Source: Pycnococcus provasolii (lineage: Eukaryota > Chlorophyta > Pseudoscourfieldiophyceae > Pseudoscourfieldiales). From it: a stretch of DNA of 64,000 bases. The notes beneath the pieces are model-generated. The model was not told where the DNA came from. It saw only the letters and a program-made list of their open reading frames with translations, and searched no databases. Below are positions 39,849-48,200 of this stretch, in pieces; within the stretch, counting starts at the first letter, position 1; each line of letters opens with the position of its first letter. The stretch spans positions 248,001-312,000 of the forward strand of contig CP150552.1 in NCBI GenBank assembly GCA_049487715.1, given 5' to 3'. The position numbers were made by a program, and so were the translations under genes.

Positions 39849-39878
39849 AAAATCTCGTTTTAGGTCGGACCAGCCCTT
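39849..39878 (-). repeat. Right terminal inverted repeat
   Basis: Reverse complement of 36630-36659; followed by TA at 39879-39880. Confidence 0.85.
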
Positions 39879-39990
39879 TAGACTGTAATCTTAAGGTTAG
39901 CTGGGACATAAAGCTACGATAAGGTACTTAAGGTAAGGTTTAGTTCAATGGGGGAGCTCGTCTCGTCCTATGCACACACAGTAAACTTAA

Positions 39991-40783
39991 CACTATTCGT
40001 TCCGGGCAGAATCAGGGGGAAAACTCCAGGCAGCCAGGGAAAAACTCCACTCAAACCCTCAGCCTTTTCCCGGTTTGAATTCTGCCCGACTTGTCCCACG
40101 ACCAAGTCCCTGTTAGACGAGTTATGTCGGCAGATGTCATGGCGTCGACGTTGAGCGGCCGACAAGGCCACAAAGTGTCGCTAGCTGAGTGGCTGAGTGG
40201 CTAGCTGAGATACTCAGTGGCTGGCGCGTTGGTTTTGGTCAACATGTAAGTACATGTAACAACTTCTCATCTTTCTCGAGCCAACGTGGGTAGGTGGTGT
40301 CGACCTTAAGGGAGAGGGACATCTTAAGGCACCTTAAGAAGAGAGAGAGGTGAAGTTTTTATACACATGTTACAAGATGTTGTTACACAAAGACCACCAA
40401 AACCCAAACAGATAGTCTGCCGGCCTGAGAGCCAGCCGGTCAGCTCATGTGAGCCGTCGGCGTCGGTGTCGGCGTCGCACCCCATGTCGCCATCGCCGTC
40501 GCACCCCATGTCGCCGTCGCCGTCGCGAGCGTTGTCGTGGTCGTCGTTTTCGCAAATGTGTGCCTTAACACCTTCAGGACGTGTAAAACCTTCGCGCGAA
40601 TACAAGGAACCCTGTCTGAAAAGCACAGGTGACGTGCACACCGTGTGCGCCGCCACAGCGAAAACGACGCCACGGATCGGCGAGAATGGGCAAGACCTCT
40701 CCGTTCTGTTTGGTCGGGGAAGGGAGGGGAGGGGAGTCGGATTTTTAGGGGTGTCCGAATTCGGTCACTTGGAACGAATAGTG
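39991..40783. mobile_element. MITE-like element with CACTATTCGTTCC ends and TTAA duplication
   Basis: The left end CACTATTCGTTCC (39991-40003) is mirrored exactly by GGAACGAATAGTG (40771-40783). Both ends are flanked by TTAA (39987-39990 and 40784-40787), consistent with a 4-bp target duplication. The 793-bp body codes for nothing recognisable. It includes an inner hairpin (CGGGCAGAAT at 40003-40012 against ATTCTGCCCG at 40079-40088) and a GTCGCC-rich stretch at 40455-40530. TTAA duplication is known for piggyBac and Kolobok elements; CACTA termini are typical of another superfamily, so the class is open. Confidence 0.72.
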
Positions 40784-41097
40784 TTAAGTAGCTAAGGTTA
40801 GTTGGGGAGATGCCTTGCATGGCAGGAGGGACTGAGGGAGGGAGTCTCAGGCTGTCATGCACAAACTTGCCCCTGGTGCCTGGCCAGACCCCTCAGGTGG
40901 CCACCCCTGGCCTGGGGGGGGGTAAGAAGAACGAAGAAGAACTTCGAAGTTTGACCGTGTGCTCGTGTTTGGGTTATGTATCGCCTTGGCCTACCTTTCC
41001 AGTATTGGTTCCTCTCCGGCCGACATTTATCTATCTTTTCACAGCTGTACGTGGCGGCAGGCATGAGTTAATACACGTTACTTCCCCAAAGTTAGTT

Positions 41098-43029
41098 ATG
41101 GTTATGGCACAGGATGGTTCTGGTTATGGAGAGCTCGGTGTCTCAGTTAAGGCGTCTTACTCTGCGTCTTACGGTGTGTCTCTCCAGGAAAGTCTTAATA
41201 ATAGCGTTGAAAATAGCGCGCTCGCTCCCGTCGCTGACGAACAAAGCAGCGACCCAAGAGCTCGTATAGCACAACACCTCAGAGGATCTTCGGACACTAC
41301 ATGGTCAGCACATGGTCAGTCAAGGCAAACGAAGCAGCACGAACACCTGGAAGCACAAAAACAACTTGAAGAACGCTTTCTTGTCGAAGATGACGGACTC
41401 GTGCCTACCCTCAAGGAACTAAGACATGTGCTCTCCTCGAGCGAGAAACTCGACGCAAGGGCGCTCGCACACAGCCTTGCACTGATGGCCGACGAGTGCG
41501 AACGCCTCGACCCGCCGGAAGCGACGAGAATGCTGGAACTTACGTCAAACATGCGAACGTCACTCTACGAGCTTGCCAACGCGGCGCGGGCCGCAGACGC
41601 CACGCTCGTTCGTCCAATTGCAAGCCACGCCACAGCAGCCGCGCACGGCGGAGCTCATGACGACGTCTCACACACGTGCAGAGGCATCATCAGCCACCTC
41701 GCGCGATTTCGAAGCAGCCACATTGGATCTGACTATCGCGACGCCGACGAGTGCGCGCGATGGCTCGACGAGGTGGCGGAGCACGCGGACCCGTCACCAA
41801 ATCCGTACCAGCGCTTCTCCATGCTCTGGCAGCGCCTCATTAGCATCGAGGTGAACGAAGGACTTCCCGATCGACTTCGCGACGAAATGGCTCGCGTCGA
41901 GTCCAGCGACCCGCGCGGCGCATTCACGCGCCTTTACGGATCAGCCGCGGGGACTCTGCAGCGCCGTGCGGCGGCAGCAGACGTGGCGAGCGTGGCAACA
42001 CGCCTCGACGATATCGCGGCATACATTGCATCTGGGCACATGCCTCTACGTCTGGACACGTCCGCCGTTCATGCAATTGTGCAAGACTCCGAGGAGATGC
42101 AATCTGCGCTCGTTTGCTGCCGCATGGCGTCCGAAACGGCGGCGCGCGTCGTCGAACGCCTGCGTCGCGGCGATGACGCGAGACGGAGCGCGCTGCGCGG
42201 CATCTCCAAGGCACTTCGTCTTCTCGGCGCCGAGTACGACTCAAATGCCGCTAGAGGGGTGACACAGAACAGCCAACAGCCTGTCGTCGTGCCGAAGTTG
42301 CGCCTGCCGCCTTCGAATCCAGAAACGCGCGTTGATGTGGCCAACACGGAACCTCCACCCACTACGTTGGTCGCTAGATGGAGATCGTCGGCTCCGCATG
42401 CTCTACCCTTACTCGTCGTCGTGCTCGGCGGACTTGCAGTGCTGAGTGGCGGAGCATGGTTAGCGGCAACGCTACTCGGCCTCTCTGGCGACGCTACGAT
42501 TTCCGGTGGTTTGCTACTATGCGGCGTTCTTCTTGTTGTGATTGGCGGCGTGGCGGCGGCGTATTACGCAAATCGAAGTACCTCGCCCGACGACGCACCT
42601 GTTGCGACTGCAACCTCGACGCCAGCTTCGTATGCTTCGGCGTCAGAAAGTCCGTCTAAGAGTGGCAAGCTGTCCGCGAGAGACGCTCTGCGCCTCGCGG
42701 AGGATACAGACTCAGCGCAGCACACACCGCGACCTCCGTCGGCACCGCGAAATGTGGAGGCACCTGCGCCGCGCCCTTTTGCCGTTGTTGCTGCCGCCGA
42801 TATGGGGTATGGAGCACCACCCACCCTCACTTCTTATCCCGCTCCTGCTCCTGCTGCCCGTCCTCCTGCTCCAGCCCCCGCTCCGGCGACGATCTCCGGG
42901 AGGAATGTTGACGCCATGAATGCGAGCATGATGCGTGGTGTACCGAAATTCAGGTACAAGCAGTGTTCCCGCTATGGATGCAAGTGCACGCAGCGTGACT
43001 ATGAATGCGAGTGCACGGAGTGCGGCTAA
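41098..43029 (+). CDS. Unknown protein with two membrane segments and Cys-rich C-terminus
   Basis: 644 residues from the ATG at 41098 (the frame is open to 40810, but that part reads like leader; 41104 is a close alternative). Residues about 60-410 are mainly helical and Ala/Arg/Glu-rich (ELRHVLSSSEKLDARALAHS, ARWLDEVAEHADPSPN). Two hydrophobic segments at about 435-455 and 467-488 form a hairpin. A Pro/Ala-rich linker follows, then a 27-residue end with CSRYGCKCTQ and YECECTECG: seven Cys that could bind metal. No known family recognised. The helical part may be cytosolic, with the hairpin holding it in a membrane. Confidence 0.65.
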   Translation: MVMAQDGSGYGELGVSVKASYSASYGVSLQESLNNSVENSALAPVADEQSSDPRARIAQHLRGSSDTTWSAHGQSRQTKQHEHLEAQKQLEERFLVEDDGLVPTLKELRHVLSSSEKLDARALAHSLALMADECERLDPPEATRMLELTSNMRTSLYELANAARAADATLVRPIASHATAAAHGGAHDDVSHTCRGIISHLARFRSSHIGSDYRDADECARWLDEVAEHADPSPNPYQRFSMLWQRLISIEVNEGLPDRLRDEMARVESSDPRGAFTRLYGSAAGTLQRRAAAADVASVATRLDDIAAYIASGHMPLRLDTSAVHAIVQDSEEMQSALVCCRMASETAARVVERLRRGDDARRSALRGISKALRLLGAEYDSNAARGVTQNSQQPVVVPKLRLPPSNPETRVDVANTEPPPTTLVARWRSSAPHALPLLVVVLGGLAVLSGGAWLAATLLGLSGDATISGGLLLCGVLLVVIGGVAAAYYANRSTSPDDAPVATATSTPASYASASESPSKSGKLSARDALRLAEDTDSAQHTPRPPSAPRNVEAPAPRPFAVVAAADMGYGAPPTLTSYPAPAPAARPPAPAPAPATISGRNVDAMNASMMRGVPKFRYKQCSRYGCKCTQRDYECECTECG

Positions 43030-43435
43030 CACAAGCATGCGTGGCGGCGGAATGAGCTTCAGCGGTCGCAGCGTTCAGCCGGAGGATATCATGTCAAGTC
43101 AGACATTCATCGGCCCTCCCATATGGATGGCTGCCGCTGGTGGCAGCGGGGGTGGCTTTGGCGGCGGCGGCAACAGTCGTGGCGACGACACGGCGCGCAC
43201 GCACGTACCTGTACCACCTCCGCCACGTACCGATGGCATAGTGGCTCGTCCCACGGGTTCTCGGCGCGTGCGTCAGTCGACCCAAACGACGGCTCAAACA
43301 TGATTCTGTTGTTCTAACTATATAACTGTGTACTGTAATGTGCTTATTATTTGATACGACAACTCGTGGGAACGGACGAGCGTTGGACAAGGTAAGCTCT
43401 ATTACCAATACGTTACTGAATTAGGCATCTTAGTT

Positions 43436-44209
43436 TTATTCAGCCTGCGGTGCGAAGATGCCGCGGCCGAGTCCGCGCACGAGGTGCTGGATGCGCGCTT
43501 TGGCGATTTCTTCGCACAGGTCACGCTCGAGCGTGTCGAGGTGCTCGATACGCTCCATAGCGAGTCGGCACTTGGCGATGAGGTCCGCCTTCTCCCGCCT
43601 GACTCCGGCAAGCTCCTCCTCGAGCTCACCCGCATCCGCGAGCGCGGCAACTTCCTCGAGTCCGCCCCCCTGCATCCCAGCACCTGCCGCGGCCGGCTGT
43701 TCCTGTTCGTGGATGCGGTACGACTCCGGCCCGCCTCCTGCGCTCGACGGCGGTGCGCTGGGTTGTTGGCTCGGCGGGCGGTTTGGCGTGCCCATGCCAA
43801 TGTTCGCGATCGACGCGCCTCCGTAGCTCGACGCGGATCCCGGCGGGTCACGTGCCGACGACCTTCCTGGCGTGCTGACGGTGCTAGCGCCCCCCGCCGT
43901 GGACGGCACGTAGCTTCCGTTGTCCATTCCCCTAGCGGCTGCCGCTTCTCGCAGTTGGTGCACGTACGTGCGTAGGATGGGCAGTCGCGGTTGTTTCCAC
44001 CTCACGGCACCCTCTTCTTGGTTGAGCGGGTTTTTGTGGTCGTTGTCTCGTAGGAAGTTGAAGAATGTGGTGACGACTTGGTCTTTTGCGCCGTGCGTGT
44101 CGAAGAGGTTCATGATGTTCGACTCATAGTTGGGTTCGCAAATCAGGAAGTGCAGCGCTTCTGGGATGGCGTACACGTCGAACGGGTTGAACGGAAGGCG
44201 CGCACCCAT
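43436..44209 (-). CDS. Unknown coiled-coil protein
   Basis: 257 residues from the ATG at 44209. The N-terminal 90 residues look globular and ordered (LPFNPFDVYAIPEALHFLIC, NIMNLFDTHGAKDQVVTTFF, NFLRDNDHKNP). A Ser/Gly/Pro-rich linker follows, then a coiled coil (about 180-250: LEEELAGVRREKADLIAKCR, LEEVAALADAGE, ERIEHLDTLERDLCEEI). This resembles small cytoskeletal or basal-body adaptor proteins, but I cannot name the family. The next gene (44973) is divergent. Confidence 0.6.
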   Translation of the reverse strand: MGARLPFNPFDVYAIPEALHFLICEPNYESNIMNLFDTHGAKDQVVTTFFNFLRDNDHKNPLNQEEGAVRWKQPRLPILRTYVHQLREAAAARGMDNGSYVPSTAGGASTVSTPGRSSARDPPGSASSYGGASIANIGMGTPNRPPSQQPSAPPSSAGGGPESYRIHEQEQPAAAGAGMQGGGLEEVAALADAGELEEELAGVRREKADLIAKCRLAMERIEHLDTLERDLCEEIAKARIQHLVRGLGRGIFAPQAE

Positions 44210-44972
44210 TGTTCTTTCTTTATTATTTATATAAATAAGGAGTTCAGAGACGCAGGATGGACTACCGGGTAAGCTTTCCGTGAAACCACGAAACACACAG
44301 AATGCAGAGAATGGTAATGGCGGGAATGGAATAGATGGAAGTTGAAGTTCACACCACCACAAAGGCCGCCAGCGCACAAACCAGGTTCCTTTACTTTGGA
44401 AACGAACACCTTGTGGAACACCTTGTGAGTTGTGGACGACTTCTGACGACGACGACGTGGGAGGAACGAAGTGTAAACTTTAAGCTACACACGGTACACA
44501 CGCATTCACGTGCAGATACTAGTATACTACGTGCCTGCTTTCTCTGAAGTGAATATTAAAATTAACTTTAGAGGATGGTCAATAATCCGTCCATCCATAC
44601 AGTGGTATAAATGTTGTTGTTGCCAATGTATGTCAACAACAATCATTTCACCGCTTGCAAGAAACACTCCTTTGGCCTGCTTTGGATGTCACAACACAAC
44701 ACTGTTGACTGTGGCACACTTCCCAACAATGGGTTGGCATGGGTGGGTGATATTTCGTCAGACGATGCTCCTTAAATTTCTTTTTATAAAATAACGTTAA
44801 GCAGACACGTCAGATCCGCGTGTGCGTGTGTGTGTGTTTGTGTGTTTGTATTTGTGTGTGTGTGTGTGTGTTTGCGTGATCATCTTTATTTTTTCTAAAC
44901 ATTTATGAGCGCTTTGCTGTGATGTGCTGTGCTTGTTTAGTTTAGACGTTCTCGTTTTCTCGTTTTCTCGTT
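44210..44972. other. Intergenic spacer with TG-rich microsatellite
   Basis: Divergent promoter region of the coiled-coil and LMF-LRR genes. A (TG)n/TTTG tract spans about 44819-44874. No gene seen. Confidence 0.55.
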
Positions 44973-47900
44973 ATGGTGGCAGACACGAACACGAACGTTG
45001 TCGCCGCATACGTCTACCTCCACGCCCTTGGAATCGTCTCGCTCATGCAAACTGCAGACACGCTCGCGCAAACACAAATCATACACGCAGTCGTACAAAG
45101 CAAAACCCATATAAAGAAGATCACAACCTACGCATGTCTGGCGTGCTTCTTCAGCGCAAGCCTTGCAGTAGGCGTCGTGACGCCCGTCGCTTTATTCGGA
45201 CTGTTCATATGCTACACAAATACGTGTCGAATTGGAACACGTATGCTGTCGTATCAATGGGACGCACTCAACGTAGAGGCCGCACTGTGGGCAATTCCGA
45301 TGGCACCCTTCGCTCTGTGGCACTTCGTCGACGATGCGCCAAGCATCATAAACAATATCAGCAGCAGAACGAACGAAGAGATGTGCAGCGTTGGACCGCC
45401 TCAAGCTGCAACTCTCATCACAACACTGCTCTGCGTGCGCCTTCACGTTGCCGGCGGTGCCTTCTGCAAAGCCACGAGCGGGTGCACGCTGTGGCGTTCC
45501 GCACGTGCGCTTGAACACCACCTCTTCACGCAACCGCTGCCCCACGTAGGCGCATTCGTTGTGCGCGCGACACACAGCGACGCAGCGTTGCGCTTACTCA
45601 CGTACACCGCAGAATTCGCGGAACTCGTCGCACCCGCCGCGCTGCTGATGCCGTGGGAATCTGCGAGGGTGGCGGGTGTCGTGACCATCGCGCTCATACA
45701 ATCCGCCTTCGCTCTCTCGGGGAATTTTGGCGCAATCAACCTCCTTGCTGCAGTCACAGCCTTGCCGTCGTTGCCCGATTCCGTGTTTCCACACGCGTTC
45801 CGGCGGTACATCTGCTCACGTGCCGAGCATGCTTGGTGGGTACCGTCCTACGCGGCATGGGCCTTTCTTGCAGTGTACGTCGCACTAGCGCTCTATCCCA
45901 CAGCAAAAGCTCTGCACTTTGAGCGAATGCGCACGACCTTGCTCAGCATTCCGGGATGGAATCGCATCATCGCCTTCACCGCACTCGGGAGGTACGTAAA
46001 TCACTACGGCCTATTCGGGCGCATGACGCCGCGCCCCCGCCGTGAACTCGTGTTCGAGCAATCGCTAGACGGACGCGTCTGGTGCGAGATGCGAGCACGC
46101 TACAGGCCGGGAGACAGCAGCTGTTTGAGTCGTGCACCAGCTTTTCTCGCATTCAGATGCCCACGAGTCGATTGGTCGCTGTGGTTCCTCACGAACGACA
46201 ACCGATCTGCGCACAGACGGCCAGCTCCAAGTTGGTTCTATGCCGTGCTTGAGGCGGCATGCTTACCCGGACACTTCCCAGGAAGTGCAATCTTTCAAGC
46301 ATCTGCCGAGCACACTGCCGATGTCGCGGAGGGCACGGCACGCGCTCGTGCAGCTGTCTACACTCTTCGCCCGTCTCCACGTCGTTCGCCCTCATGGTGG
46401 ACGCGTGACCGCGACACTCGACTTTATGCTGGTGGAGCGATCGCGGAGAGAAATCTTGACAATGATCCGGAGGCTGCAGCTGCGCGCAAGATCCAAGCAT
46501 TTTTACGCCGCCGCAAAATACAGCAAAATGTCACCTCCGCGAGCACCGTGTCGAGGCCACCAGAGGAGCGTAGCGGCACGGTAGTTGTGGCAGGCGTGTC
46601 GCTGCAGCATGCTGAAGGATTGGAGACGTTTGCTAACGCTTGCAAAACAATTGCAACGAAAGCATACTTCGAGGCTGACTCGGTGAGGCTCCCGGAGGCT
46701 TCATCTGCTGAAGACAAGCAGCAGAGCGTTGCTAAGCTGCTAATGCCTCTTCTTGGTAAAAACGCGGCGGGCATCTGCGGAATTTCCTTTTCGCGTTGTG
46801 AGATTGACGATACCGGCGCGGCTGCGCTCGCGGTCGTCGCAACACGTCGTCCAGCGCTGAACTCGCTCGAGCTCACGTACTCAAATGTAGGGGCAAGAGG
46901 AATTCTTCAATTGGCTCACGGCTGTCGCCAGTGTAAAAACCTCACGCACCTATCCGTCGACGGATCGATGGCTGGAAATGGAGGTGCCCTTGCTGTGGCC
47001 AGCGCACTTAAGCTCGGCAAGTGTGCCCTGCGAGCGGTGAGCCTTCGTGATACCTTGCTCGGAACGGCTGGCATCGAGGCGATTGCTGACGTTGCCTGCC
47101 AACATTTGGAGCGTCTCGACGTTGGCCTGAATGACGCGATTGGCGACGAGGGCGCACATGTGCTGGCCCGTGCGGTGCAAGCTAGCGCATCACAGCGGAG
47201 GTTGCGATGGCTCGGCATGGAGCGCTGCGGTGTGACCAATCGTGGCGTGAGATATTTCAAAGATGCTCTTTCACCACGCCGTGATGCCGACCAGGATAGA
47301 GAGAGTTCCGCCGCGACCTTGTCGCCACGTTTCCTATGGTTTGCGTTGGCGGAGAATTATGTTAGCCTCTCATCCCTTGGCGATCTGGCAAGGCAAACGA
47401 ACGGAGCTGCTGTCGTTGCAACGATGTCTGGAGCTGACTATGTTCGCACTTCATCAATCGATGCGCTGAATGCTCTTGGAGCTGCGCTACAAAAGGCTGG
47501 TTCCATGGACGATGCACTGACGACCAAGGACTACTCTGTGGATGTTTCTGAGATTCCCGGTGGCGAAAGTTTGCTCAGCGCCGCGGCTGCGGCTGGCGTG
47601 CAATCGTTTGTGGCACGTGCGTGCGATGCAAGATCACTTAATTCACCGCCTTCACAAGCATCGTCTTGCCTCGCACATCTCGACCTGACTGCAAATCTCC
47701 TGGACAATCGCGCAATTGAACAGCTCTCTACAGCTTTGACAACAACAATGACGAATGTTACAGTTCTGAAGTTGCGTGCCAATTACTTGCTGGACACATC
47801 ATGCATAGCGTCGCTGGCTCGAGCCGTAGCTGATCGAAGTTTTCAGTGTGTTGATCTCGGAGAGACGAATGCGTCTGATGAAGGCGCGGAGGCATGGGCT

Positions 47901-48134
47901 GCGGTGCGCGTGGTTGAGCTGAATTTGGAAAATGCGAGTGTTGGCGAGAAAGGCGCCGCGAGTTTGGCGGAAGCCGTGGAGTCTGGCCGCGTCGTTCGTC
48001 TGCGACTTGCTGGTAACAGCAAGGAGTTGCGAGGTGTGTCGTGGAGGCGTCGATTCGAGGCGTGCTGCGAGCTCGCGATGGAGGAGGAGGGAGGATCTCA
48101 GGCTCAGGTAGAAGATGTGGAGGTGACCTTGTAA
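44973..48134 (+). CDS. Lipase-maturation-factor-like membrane domain fused to IQ motif and leucine-rich repeats
   Basis: 1053 residues in one exon. Residues 1 to about 470 match lipase maturation factor 1: several membrane segments, YQWDALNVEAALWAI, QPLPHVGAFVVRATHSD, LTYTAEFAELVAPAALLMP, ALSGNFGAINLLAAVTALP, then NHYGLFGRMTPRPRRELVFE and the CPRVDWSLWFLT region. A calmodulin-type IQ helix (KIQAFLRRRKIQQN, about 502) follows. Residues about 600-1040 are ribonuclease-inhibitor-like LRRs (LNSLELTYSNVGARGILQLA, LRAVSLRDTLLGTAGIEAIA, LERLDVGLNDAIGDEGAHVL). LMF1 resides in the ER and helps lipases fold; an LRR tail is not part of the animal protein. Cytosolic exposure of IQ and LRR is inferred. 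Confidence 0.82.
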   Translation: MVADTNTNVVAAYVYLHALGIVSLMQTADTLAQTQIIHAVVQSKTHIKKITTYACLACFFSASLAVGVVTPVALFGLFICYTNTCRIGTRMLSYQWDALNVEAALWAIPMAPFALWHFVDDAPSIINNISSRTNEEMCSVGPPQAATLITTLLCVRLHVAGGAFCKATSGCTLWRSARALEHHLFTQPLPHVGAFVVRATHSDAALRLLTYTAEFAELVAPAALLMPWESARVAGVVTIALIQSAFALSGNFGAINLLAAVTALPSLPDSVFPHAFRRYICSRAEHAWWVPSYAAWAFLAVYVALALYPTAKALHFERMRTTLLSIPGWNRIIAFTALGRYVNHYGLFGRMTPRPRRELVFEQSLDGRVWCEMRARYRPGDSSCLSRAPAFLAFRCPRVDWSLWFLTNDNRSAHRRPAPSWFYAVLEAACLPGHFPGSAIFQASAEHTADVAEGTARARAAVYTLRPSPRRSPSWWTRDRDTRLYAGGAIAERNLDNDPEAAAARKIQAFLRRRKIQQNVTSASTVSRPPEERSGTVVVAGVSLQHAEGLETFANACKTIATKAYFEADSVRLPEASSAEDKQQSVAKLLMPLLGKNAAGICGISFSRCEIDDTGAAALAVVATRRPALNSLELTYSNVGARGILQLAHGCRQCKNLTHLSVDGSMAGNGGALAVASALKLGKCALRAVSLRDTLLGTAGIEAIADVACQHLERLDVGLNDAIGDEGAHVLARAVQASASQRRLRWLGMERCGVTNRGVRYFKDALSPRRDADQDRESSAATLSPRFLWFALAENYVSLSSLGDLARQTNGAAVVATMSGADYVRTSSIDALNALGAALQKAGSMDDALTTKDYSVDVSEIPGGESLLSAAAAAGVQSFVARACDARSLNSPPSQASSCLAHLDLTANLLDNRAIEQLSTALTTTMTNVTVLKLRANYLLDTSCIASLARAVADRSFQCVDLGETNASDEGAEAWAAVRVVELNLENASVGEKGAASLAEAVESGRVVRLRLAGNSKELRGVSWRRRFEACCELAMEEEGGSQAQVEDVEVTL

Positions 48135-48200
48135 ACAATTGTGTATATTATTCCATTGAGCGGATCTTAGTGTAATTACAGCAACAATATGACTTGACTT

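Larger units (their letters stand above)
36630..39878. mobile_element. Decayed DDE DNA transposon with 30-bp terminal inverted repeats and TA flanks
   Basis: The ends 36630-36659 and 39849-39878 are inverted copies of one another (27 inner bases exact, 28 of 30 overall) and each is bordered by TA (36628-36629 and 39879-39880). Between them lies the remnant of a DDE transposase. TA target duplication, short inverted repeats and the transposase type agree with the IS630-Tc1-mariner superfamily. Length about 3.25 kb. The many coding lesions mean it cannot make its own transposase. Confidence 0.82.

Noticed and set aside
40367-40795. 142-codon frame with Ser-Pro repeats inside the TTAA-flanked element
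   Set aside because: Composition follows the GTCGCC repeat on both strands; no domain.
42935-43303. 122-codon Gly/Ser-rich frame overlapping the end of the two-TM protein
   Set aside because: No splice pair keeps the frame; it may be chance, although an alternative 3' exon is not ruled out.
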